Shown one piece after another: positions 22,359 through 31,995 of a stretch of DNA of 64,000 nt (its first letter is position 1; every line of letters begins with the position of its first letter). The position numbers and the translations under genes are program-made. The stretch lies in the NCBI GenBank assembly GCA_029216955.1, contig JANAVB010009599.1:2745240-2809239 (forward strand), given 5' to 3'. A model generated the notes under the pieces. It had not been told where the DNA came from and searched no databases. It saw only the letters and a program-made list of their open reading frames with translations. This stretch comes from Iris pallida. Its lineage: Eukaryota; Streptophyta; Magnoliopsida; Asparagales; Iridaceae.

Positions 22359-23932
22359 AACACAACAAGCATGATAGGCCTCTGTGTTACACTGGATATA
22401 TTAGATCCACTAAAATTGACAGGATTTACATCGATCCTGGGTCTTCAATTAGTATAATTCTTCAGAGTATGCTAAGACCTCTGAGGATTCCTATTAGTGA
22501 GCTGACTTACACTAGTACTACGATAGTCGATTTTAACTCTGGCAAGAGCAAACCACTGGGGAAGATTCGTCTGCAGATTCAGATTGGTGATCTTCGAACT
22601 ATGGTAACTGTCTATGTTATCAACTTGGATGTATCCTACAATATTCTTCTTAGAAGACCGTGGATTCATGAGCACAATATTGTGCCTTCAACTCTTTACC
22701 AATGTTTCAAATATGTGGATTCCGAAGAAGTTGTGAAAACTGAGTTTGCTGATATTAATCCGTTCAAAGGTGTCGAAGCCTACTTCTCTGATTCAAGGCT
22801 TTATAAACAAGAGCATGTGAAAGATATATCAGACATGGCTGAAGATCAATCATCATCTGAGGATCACTCTATTAATGAAGATCCGCCAGAAGAGCAACCT
22901 TTGAAGATCATAGTCAAGGGACGAATCCAATCCCAACCTGTCAATGATCAACCTTTGATGATCAAGGTTAAAGAAAGAACTCAAACTTCATTTGAGGAAT
23001 CAATAAATATTCCTGCTAAGAGCCAAGTACAACCTTTTATGATCAAGGTCAAAGGACGTACTTCTTGTACGAATGATCCAGAACTACCATTGATTGTCAA
23101 TCTTGGCAAATCTACGCAGAAGACGGATGATGGTCCACTGTTGATTAATCCGAAGCGTAGCAATCAGACTGTAAATGATGTAAATATTGATCATTCTGTA
23201 CTTTTTGATATCAATGAAGATTTCCTGTTCAAGTATATGGCTGTCAAGTTTATTGAGAGAATGACTTTATCTTCTGATAATCAAAGTCATCAATATAAAG
23301 ACAACATAGAACCGGAAGAAACTTTATACATTGATCATAAGGAGAATTATCTCCCTCCTTATACAGATGTTGGACTATATGCTCAAAGGTTCCTAACATC
23401 TTCTCCTTATCTTCTACCTGTGGCTGCTTCATCACAAGCTTGCGTAACTTTTAGACGTCATGAAGAATCTTATTTCGTGGTTCCGTCTGATAAGAAAAAC
23501 AAGCGCCAAATTGTGTTTGGCCTGGCTAGAAATATCCCCGTTGCTCAGACAGATGAACTGAAAGATAAAGACAAAGGAAGAATACGAATTGATAAATACA
23601 GTCAGCAATCTATCAAGATCATCCAGAACATGGGGTATGATTTGAAGACTATGCAAGGTCTCAATCAAGGGAAGGGCAGACGATTACCATTATGTGGTGA
23701 TCCGTTTTACCAAAAGACTCGTCATGGGTTGGGATATGATCCGTCCCACATGTTTAATGACGATATACAAGAAGAATTCTCTTCTAGCTCTTCACAATCA
23801 TCAGATTCGGAAGAAATTCTATTCATCGAATCTGATATTTCTCATTCCTCATATTGTGAATCTGGGCAAATATTCTCAGTCAGTACGGTTCAAACTGATG
23901 GCGAATCCAAACCATTTGAAAATGTCCCTTGA
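22304..23932 (+). pseudogene. Element 2 protease region with G-patch-like module 2
   Basis: This 542-residue frame begins with 'ITFTQEDM' and 'HDRPLCYTGYI', typical of the Tat region before the protease. The aspartic protease follows: 'IDPGSS' at residues 43-48 (catalytic Asp44; most relatives have DTG or DSG) and 'NILLRRPWIHEHN' near residue 110. Next are four to five repeats of a 'QPLMIKVKGRT'-like unit (about residues 195-290), a second G-patch-like module (nt about 23595-23748) and a serine/acid-rich tail. The frame ends at a TGA. In autonomous Tat elements RT would follow; here none does. Confidence 0.8.
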
Positions 23933-24078
23933 GCCACCATTGGTTCATTTTCTCTCATATATATCTTCAACAACATCTGTCTTCTTAATCCCCAGCTACC
24001 AAAGTTTGGTTAAGCTGATTACTTGCCTCTTTGAAGAGGGATTTTGATCTCTTATCTTACCAATTAGTATATAAAGTT

Positions 24079-24360
24079 GGATTTATTATTTATCATGTTT
24101 TCATAACCTCTGGATAAATACTAAATCCACCTTCTTTTTCTATCTATCATGTCCATTTGACCTCTGCATAGATATTAAATCTACTTTTCTTTGGGTTCTT
24201 ACATACTGTCATGTTCATATTACCTCTGATAGTATTGTACACTCTAAATAGAAAACAAGATTACATTATCTATCATGTTCATATTACCTCTGGATAGATA
24301 TAATGTTTGAGTTTAGAAGACTTGTCACGTCCATATTACCTCTGATAAGTGCTTTCTATC
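24079..24360. repeat. Tandem hairpin repeats between convergent genes of element 2
   Basis: About five units, 50-65 bp apart, share 'ATGTTCATATTACCTCTG' or variants. Several are flanked by TATC or TATCTATC upstream and GATAGATA downstream, so they can fold into hairpins. They lie between the sense stop (23932) and the antisense stop (24471) and may form the shared 3' end region. Confidence 0.75.
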
Positions 24361-24470
24361 TCTTACCTATTGTTTAAAATTCAACGATAGGATCATAAAA
24401 CAAATCTTTCATTCATTTCTGGTGGAAATACTACAGAATGGATAAGACAAAAAGATGACAAAACACTCTC

Positions 24471-25999
24471 TTAAGGTGGAGTGGAAATATCTTGGAGCAA
24501 CTTCTTTAATTCTTCTAGCCGTCTGACACGAGAACTCATAACCTTCTTGGTAGCCTCCGCACGTCGAGCTTCAAGAGTGCAAATATGGAAAAGTTTAGCA
24601 AAGGTGATTATCAAGTTGTCATTTGCTTCATCAAGAGTTCTGATGGTCGACTCCGCCCCAAAAGCTTTTTCTTCTAAAATTGAGCTTTGGGTGAGGTGCA
24701 GATTTTGAGCATCGATCATCTTCTCTCTTTTAGCCTTCAAGCAAGCTAGCTCAGCCTCGACTTCGCGTATTCTGTCATTCTTACCCTGAATATCTAGGTT
24801 CAAAGCGTCATAAGCCACTCTGTGGCTATGCAGTACAAGTTTTATGCCAGTCAAAAAGGCTTTCTCTTTGGCAACCTTCAGACTATGTTCATGGAGGGCT
24901 GTATTATATGTAGTCTCTCGAGCAAGATAATCAGCTGTTAAGGCGTCATATTCTTCCTCGATGAGACTTTCAACAGTTTTACTAGACAGATTAAGATATT
25001 CTTTGATTGGCTGTTCAAGATCCTCCACAATTTTCTCCAATGCGGCAGCTCTCTCAGTATCGTTGAACAAAGCAACGTTCTTGATGATCGAAGCCATTGC
25101 CGTCTTCAGAGTCTCATAATTGAGGCCCTTATTTAGGACCATTGTTATCAAGGTTGCCAGGCTCTTATAAAAAGTGTCAGTATAAATCTCAATGAGGAGA
25201 TCCATTTCTGTGCTGGAACTTGGCGTAGCAATAATATCTAACAGATCTCTTTCTCGGAAATCGGGAACAGATGTTGGTGGTGCAACAGTAGGATGAGACG
25301 AAGTCATGGTTGCTACTACCGTTATAGCCAATTGATCCCTAGAAGCTTCAGGGATTATATCTCCAATCGGTGTAACAACAGACGGGGGTGGAGCTGGTGA
25401 CGTTACTACTGTTATCTGGTTCCCAGGGATCTCAGCATCAATGTCTTCAATATTTGTCACTCCAGCCGTTTCTGGAGTTCTGGCGGCGGTAATGTTGGCG
25501 GATGTGGTGACAACTACAGGAGCTGGTTCAGATTCTGGCATTGGCTTGTCAAAAACTGGTACAGGATCAGTGACAATAGTAGAGGATGTTATTATTTCCT
25601 CAGTTTCTGTTGGAAGTTCAAGCATGCCTCCAACATCTCCTTCAATTGATTGCTCCACAAGATTTTCCACTGTTTCAGCTGTGGTGAAACTTTCTACAGC
25701 TGATTCTTTGTTCAAGTCTGGATCTCCTCCAATAGTCCCATCATCACCTACAGTGGGATCGACTCTAGTCTTCTCTTTGTGCTGGTCCTCAGCAAGAGAA
25801 GATAATTCAGATTGTGCTTGTTGTGCCTCAAGTGATGGAGGATGTTCTTCTTGAGGCTCCATCTCAGGTTTTTGTACTCCCTCCTCTTCAGCATCTGAGT
25901 TTTCTGAAGAAGAAGCTTCCTCTTCAGACTCCTCATTTTCTTCATAGATTTCTTCTTCTTGAGGAGGAAGAACTACAGGCTTTGGTGCAATTATGACAT
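24471..25999 (-). pseudogene. Element 2 antisense gene, exon 3 (acidic and coiled-coil C-terminus)
   Basis: The last exon of the antisense gene encodes about 509 residues and stays open throughout. It begins after a good acceptor (TTTTGCAG, ending 26000) with an acidic E/S-rich stretch, then a long T/V/P-rich segment. The last 200 residues form a likely coiled coil ('IREVEAELACLKAKREKM', 'VRRLEELKKLL') and end at a TAA at 24471. Joining to exon 2 across the 72-bp intron 26071-26000 keeps phase. No enzyme motif is visible. The coiled coil suggests oligomerisation. Confidence 0.7.
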
Positions 26000-26071
26000 C
26001 TGCAAAATGAACAAAAATAAGTTAGTATACAAAATCATGATATATAATTCTGTATAGGTTTTGTATAATAC

Positions 26072-28729
26072 TTAGAATATGTGCATTTTTTTCAAGATAT
26101 GTATCATAATCACCATCCCAGTCATCATCCTCAAAGTCAAGAGCCGGTTCGTCTGATAGAATACGATCTTGATCAGCAGTGGATACAGTAGTAGTACCCT
26201 CCGTAACTTGTGCCTTGGACGGTAAAGATAAATGGAGTGAGGTGCTAAGACGTCCAGGAGACAAAAGTGTTACAGCTCCTGATCCAACTATCTACGGAGG
26301 GACTGAAGACCCTTCTCCAGGATGGACTGAGGAAGAACCGGCGAGAGAATCTTCTTCAATGTCCTCTTCTGGAGTGTGAACGCTTGGTTTGGAAGGCCCT
26401 TTTGTGGTAGACCTCTTCCTCTTTTTCGGAGTTTTCATTGGAGATGTGGTAACTGCACTCTGTTTTCTTTTCCGGCCTTTGCCAATGATGATAGGTTCTG
26501 CAGCTGGTTCTCCAATTCCTGTTGGGATAACTACTAAAAATGGATCTGGAATGCCAGTATCGTCAGGGATGTCTGCTGGTACCCTGACCTGCTCCTCAAT
26601 ATCTCCTTCTTTAGGCCACCTCAGACTGCCCTTCATATTGTAACAGTGGGCAAAAGAACGAATTGAAGCATAGAAGTGGGTATATATATGGAGTATACGT
26701 AGTTCTGTAGTGCTAGTGGCAGTCGAAATTCTAAATTTAGCACCAGTCCGAGCAGCACCGAAATACCTCCAACCCCTAGCTCCGTCAAGTAATTTCCCAT
26801 AGTAACGAAGATTAGTCAAAGGATTACCAACATGAAGTTGGTCGTACCCAAATTGGCGAGCAAACCTACTGGGTAAATATGGTTCGAACGCACAATTATC
26901 TTAATTTCTGTACATCAGATGAGAAGGTCTGATGCACTGAAGCCATCTAAAGACTGACTGTGGCAATACAACTCTTCCTTCAACTTCATCTTCAAACTGG
27001 ACACCGAAGCAATCTGCTGGAACTTGCGGTCGGGTACAGAAGAAATTCCAATCGTAAGAATAATTCAGAACTGCTCGGGTATCTGCCACAGTCGTAGCAA
27101 TCCATGTAGCTTTGCTGAATTTTTGGAGAAAGACCTCCGCATCATCACCTGGGCCTGGTGGTAACAATCTGCAGTTGTGATGCAACAACCAGCCCATCAG
27201 ATAAGTGTAGGGCATCTCTACTCTAGGGAAAACATTCCGATGAGGAGCATTGTTGATTAACTCCTCGCCGAAGGTCCTTAAACCTGCATTTATCCGACAT
27301 ACCATGGCCGACAGCAGGTTAATCCTGACTTTAAAAACCAGACGTACTGCTGGCCAAAGCACACTGCGGTGAATCCTGTCAACAGTACCAATACCTGGTA
27401 CAACCCATCTTCTCAACCATAAAGAAAGAAAGCCTGCCAGCAAAGCTCTCCGTGAGATTTTCTGACTACCATATCTGAGGAAGCTCAAGACTTCAGTTCC
27501 GGCAGGAAATTCCCCAGTCTTTGTAGACATATATTTATTCGAGAATTTGTAACTAATCCTTATATCCCGAACCTTGTTAGAGGGGATTGTCGAATCTATG
27601 TTGATTACTGGAGCTTTGTTTTCCTGAAACCTTTCTTTGTCTTCCTTGGATATCTTATCCTTATGGAAGAAGAGATAAGTCGTCCACTTGTTGATATACG
27701 CCAAATGGGATGTACTTTCATGCATCATGGTACAAATCAGGTAGTGGCACATCAGTTCTTCGTATATCTCGATTAACTGAGGGTTAACTCCTCTAATTTC
27801 AGCAAGCTCCCTATTGGAGGGAACGTATTCTTCATATGGGGCCTCCCCCATTGGCAGCTTCGAGATAAACTGCATCTCATGAAGGGCAAGACCCATTTCA
27901 CCTTTCGGGGTAGCAAAAGTTCCAGTTGAACTTAGATATATCTCCATCAAGGCCAGAAATAAGTTTCCATTCGGAGGAATACCATGACTGGTGGAAGCTA
28001 CCGCTTCATACAAACCAACATCTTTCAACTCTGCCTCAAAGCTCTTCATCATCCAAAGACTTATCTGAATCCAACTCTGGTTGAATGGAGTCAACCATCC
28101 TGGCAGTCTGGGGTTGGTTTGGGGATATAATACAGCATCCCTCATAAATTTATTGACAAACATCAGGGTTTGTACTGGCTGTATTAAACCCGAATCTTAG
28201 CTTGGATTAGAGCCTGGCATAAGGCCAAAGATAGAAGTAACACCTCCATTGGGAACACTAGCAAAGTATCCCATATCATTGTCACGCTCTCTCTTGAAAA
28301 CAATTCTACCCGGTCGTCCATGACTGCTGGGAGTCAAATTCCACAATATGTGTCGAGGATGAGTAGCATGGACGAATGCTGACAAAGGATAATCTCTGTC
28401 CATATCTGGAAGATACATGGCTCTATTTCTAAATTTGAAAACCCAAGACTCCTTCTTGGGGTGTGTCTGAGATTTACAATCAATGGCATCTTCAAATAGA
28501 AAGGCTGGTTTTGCGAAGTGTTGTCCGTCTAATGAACTCAACAATTCCCCATTTATCATGGATAGCAACAGTCTATCCCCTTGAGCTGCTATCAACTGTG
28601 CCCTCTCTACCGGATACTCGGGGTTCGACTGAGGAAATTGGACATGAGATAAATCTTCCAAATAGTTCGAACCTACCATGCCAACTGATGATCCGAAAAC
28701 TTCAGCGAGGGGGTGAACTTGCAAATCCA
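26072..28729 (-). pseudogene. Element 2 antisense gene, exon 2 (plant-mobile-domain-like), three in-frame stops
   Basis: Read 28729 to 26072, a single frame runs through with three stops: TAA 28197-28199, TAA 26901-26903 and TAG 26292-26294. The first part has 'RAMYLPDMDRDYPLSAF' and 'PGRIVFKRERDNDMGYF'. The middle resembles the plant mobile domain (PMD; MAIN/MAIL and transposon proteins): 'FLALMEIYLSSTGTF', 'GEMGLALHEMQFISKLPMG' and, near the end, 'PSRFARQFGYDQ'. A basic stretch (KTPKKRKRSTTKG) could be a nuclear signal. Antisense extra ORFs are known in Tat-lineage elements. The PMD assignment is by motif only. Confidence 0.75.
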
Positions 28730-28836
28730 CTAGTAAAATAACAAAAGAGATCAAGTTAGTTCGAAGTTTTTTACTAAGAGTTGATGAAAAGCTTATGAAG
28801 TCTTTGTTCGACAAAATCTCTCAAATGATTGATGAA

Positions 28837-29070
28837 CTTTACGCTACCACATAGTTATATGAGCGTAATACAACTTTTTACGCTGGCATGTACGAACATG
28901 AGCGTAGTTAAGTTTTACGCTAGCACATTAACTGTGGGCATAAAACCAAATTTTATGCTGACACGTATAACGTAGGCGTATTCTTGTTATCTTTTACGCT
29001 AACACGAACAACGTGGGCGTACGATGTTATTTCAGCTTTACGCTAACACGTACAACGTGGGCATAAAAAA
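28837..29070. repeat. Tandem hairpin repeats with TTTACGC ... GCGTA
   Basis: Six units, spaced about 36-45 bp, start at about 28837, 28875, 28914, 28950, 28992 and 29036. Each reads TTTACGCTaACACGt, then ACGTGGGCGTA or variants, so TTTACGC faces GCGTA in each unit. They lie inside the proposed first intron of the antisense gene and use the same core motif as the LTR. Confidence 0.85.
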
Positions 29071-29104
29071 GCTGAAAGTTTGGTTTATCTTCTTCTTCCT
29101 CGAC

Positions 29105-29285
29105 GGATTTGTTTCTCCGAGCCAAAGAATAGGGTTTTACCCATCATAGGCGGAGCCACGGCCGGGTTAGGATTTCGTTGTGGTGTTGATGACTGAGTAG
29201 GGGTTTTCACATGATCAGTCGATGAGGAATCAATGGCTGGTTTCTTCCCCTTGCTACCGGCGGCGGATGATTTCTTAGGAGCCAT
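29105..29285 (-). pseudogene. Element 2 antisense gene, exon 1 (basic N-terminus)
   Basis: ATG at 29285 starts a Lys/Ser/Pro-rich N-terminus (MAPKKSSAAGSKGKKPA) about 80 bp downstream of a TATA box on the same strand. The frame would stop at 29085 if unspliced. A GT at 29104 leaves one base of a codon, which matches the phase needed by exon 2 (acceptor TTTTACTAG ending 28730), giving a 375-bp intron. The donor (CC|GTCGAG) is weak, so this junction is tentative. Confidence 0.55.
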
Positions 29286-29363
29286 CAGATCAGAGTTTCG
29301 AAGAAAGAAAAGGCAAAGAGATTCAAGAAGATGAGTAAAAGTGTTTTCTCTCTCTAAAAAGAC

Positions 29364-29373
29364 CTATTTATAG
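29364..29373 (-). promoter_or_regulatory. TATA box of the antisense gene
   Basis: The minus strand reads CTCTATAAATAGGTC here, followed by TCTCTCTC-like sequence and then the ATG at 29285. It is inside the element interior, not in the LTR, so the antisense gene has its own promoter. Confidence 0.65.
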
Positions 29374-29555
29374 AGAGATTCAAAACCGACTGTTGGATAT
29401 CCCTATAATTATGCCGACTGTTGGACATCCCCGCTTTTACGCGGATGGCTGTTGCGTATCCCAAATTTTACGATGGCAGATCAAATCTCAACTTTTACGC
29501 TTCTGTTCAAAGTATTTCAAATTTTGGAGATATTTGAAAACTTTGAAGGGGGTCT

Positions 29556-30678
29556 TGTAGGAGCGTAAAAAGTGCTTCAAAGAAAGAGCCATCCCATTCA
29601 TAAGTGATCGGTTTTTACGCCAAGCAGAGCGGGTAATCTCTGTTACGCCCAAGACTAGGCTAATCAATTTACGCCTAAGCAGGCTGATCATTTTACGCTT
29701 GGGTCTACACCTATGATTTTACGCCAAGGACGGAGCAGCCTCTTTTACGCTGGACAAAGCTGTCCAATCTCGCATTTAATGCAAACTCTGACATGAAGAT
29801 ATTAATGATGGCATTTACCACAGAATTCAATGGAATTTGTCTTATACAAAGACCATTGTTGTCGTTTATGGGGATCGAGCTACTTTACGCTCACTATATG
29901 GTTTCTTTTACGCACGGAGTTTTACATGAGTTCTTACGCTCATAAAATAATGTGTGCATAAAGTCTATTTGAGCCATTTTATGCTCAAGGTTATTCAATA
30001 ACCACTTTACACTGGAAACCTATGACAGAGCTATTTTACGCTCATCTTACTGCTTTACGCTCAGAGGATGTTGGGGCTATTTTTACGTCCTATTCTTTCT
30101 GGCCAGTTTGGAACGTGGTTTGCCTACATGGCCTTCATGCCACATATTTCAAAGAACGTGTGTACATGTATCCTATTCTTACTGAAATGATGGGACGCGT
30201 GTCAACGTATGCAAAGGATGACTCTGATCATGGGTGGCAGTTGTTAGCGTAAAGACAGACTTTGATGCTCTTTTACGCATAGAAGCCCCAGTCTATAAAT
30301 AGACTCATTTTTCTCAAAGTCGGGGAGAGACAGGAGAGAATACAGAGATCAGAACTTCGAGATTTTGATTCTCCGGAGCAGAGAGCATTCTTCTTCAACT
30401 TTTCTTTCAGAACAGAGTGAAGTAAAGCAGGAAAGCATTCGGCCTCGCCATCGGTGCCCAAGTGCGTCGATACCTTTCTGGTGACTTAGTTCTTCTAAGT
30501 TGTTATACTTCAAGCAGTGATCTTCATCATCATCATATGGTCCAACGAACAAAGTGATCATTTACAGATCAGACTTCCATAGCAATACTTTCCCAGAATC
30601 AAATTTGTACTTCTTGTACTTTTTCTCGTTTTATTTTCAAAATCTAACTTTTGTTGGGCAATTTTGTTAAGTGAAACT
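29556..30678 (+). repeat. Element 2 3' LTR (1123 bp)
   Basis: Preceded by the purine tract GAAGGGGGTCT. It is the same length as the 5' LTR with about 37 substitutions, most of them transitions. TATA box at 30294-30301. It ends GTGAAACT and is followed by the target duplication AGTAC. Confidence 0.95.
30294..30301 (+). promoter_or_regulatory. TATA box, element 2 3' LTR
   Basis: GTCTATAAATAGAC, unchanged from the 5' LTR. If active it would drive transcription outward into the element 1 interior. Confidence 0.65.
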
Positions 30679-30683
30679 AGTAC

Positions 30684-31995
30684 GAACGACTTAGTACGCC
30701 GAGGCAACGTGAGCGATTATGCTAGAAATTCGTCGAACGAATCTGAAGGATGTCTTAGCGCATGACGCAAACGTGATTGAGGACTAGATCGTATGGCTTG
30801 AATTCGAGTGGTATATGTAATAGGTTCAGAGAAGAATAAGAATGAGTGTCGATGACTAGATCGTATGGCTCGAATCCTAAGTGGTATATGGACGTCATAG
30901 AAATTGTTCGAGCGAGACTGAAGGATTTACGGATCGTACGAGTATGTCGGCAAGCGATGCGATCGTACAAAGCCTTAGAACGTGTCACGCTTAGTTGGTC
31001 GTGACTTCAAAAGTCCCGAACGAGATGTCGCTGGACAACTTGTCAATGGGCAACACGAGTTAGAAAATGGTTCGGAACGATGAATGAAAATGAATGGTCT
31101 TGATCGAGGAAACTTAGAGGATGGTGCGTACGATTTCGGATTGATTCAAATGAATTATGACTTGAGTTTGAACAACGATCTTGAAACTAGCTTGAGGAAT
31201 AGCAGTTGAACTTGATCTTGAATATTAAATGAAATTGTGGAATATCCAACTCGGACAATAGCATCAACGTACGACTCAAAATCGGTTGCAAAGGAAGATC
31301 GTCAGGTTACGCATATCGTCGATGGTATTGAGGCGTATCAAAGATCGATATACGATAACTCGGGGGTACTCTGACTCGGCGAATAACGATCGTACAAATG
31401 TCATTGTTTCGTTGGATGCTTTACTTGGGATGTTAAAAATGTGTCGAGAAAAAGATAGACTTGGCTCGAGGATTTTCTAGTTGAACGCATGACGGTCAGA
31501 CTGTCAAATTGATTTGGCTTGAATAAAAATGAGAATGCTTGGATTTGCTTCGTTGACAACCACAATGTTGACGTTCTTGTCTTATGCGAGCGCAACTCCA
31601 GCCTCGCACATGTGTCACACCGGATTAGGACGATCACTCCACGTGAGCGCTGATATGGTGATTCATACAGCGGGAGTGATTGAACTTGGATGGTATGGAA
31701 ATTTGATTGCTTCGATTTGTGGTTTGACACGAAGGTAAACTCGAGAATGAATCAGTGTGTTTGATGATTGAATAAGTGCCAACAACTCTAAAATGAATGA
31801 AAAGTTATTCAATAAAGTCGACAAAACGTATGCGACACGGAACTTAGAAAAGTATCGAGTATGGTTCGATGCCATCGAACGATAGAGCCGTTCGATAGAA
31901 TTGTCTAAGAAACACGACGACACGAGTTAAGGAATGATAGGATGACCTGCACTCAAGAAGTCTCGAGGACGAGAATTATTTTGAGTGGTGTATTA
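30684..31995 (+). other. Element 1 interior, right part (non-coding)
   Basis: About 1.3 kb without a coding frame that resembles any protein; the few 60-110-residue frames overlap each other on both strands. 'GATCGTATGGCT' and 'GAATCC/GTGGTATATG' phrases recur at about 30788-30825 and 30855-30890, a weak internal duplication. The segment ends with the 3' hairpin and PPT. Confidence 0.7.
31961..31995 (+). other. 3' hairpin and polypurine tract, element 1
   Basis: TCTCG-AGGA-CGAGA (31961-31974) forms a 5-bp stem with the same AGGA loop as in elements 3, 7 and 8. It is followed by a short spacer with TTGAGTGGTG before the LTR start at 31996. Confidence 0.7.

Larger units (their letters stand above)
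5862..30678 (+). mobile_element. Element 2: large Tat-like Ty3/gypsy element, gag-protease only, with antisense gene
   Basis: Flanked by the 5-bp target duplication AGTAC (5857-5861, 30679-30683). The two 1123-bp LTRs differ at about 37 sites by hand alignment (about 3.3%) with no indel. The leader reads 'AGCAACTCTGTTGGGGACT', like the tRNA-Arg-type PBS of Tat/Ogre elements. Without element 3 it is about 13.5 kb. It has a sense polyprotein (about 6999-23932) and a convergent antisense gene (29285-24471). No RT, RNase H or integrase motif is present, so it is non-autonomous. The 3' LTR ends CT where the 5' LTR ends CA. Confidence 0.85.

Noticed and set aside
24481..25996. Plus-strand frames opposite antisense exon 3
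   Set aside because: Shadows of the long minus-strand exon, which has the coherent composition, splice phase and coiled coil.
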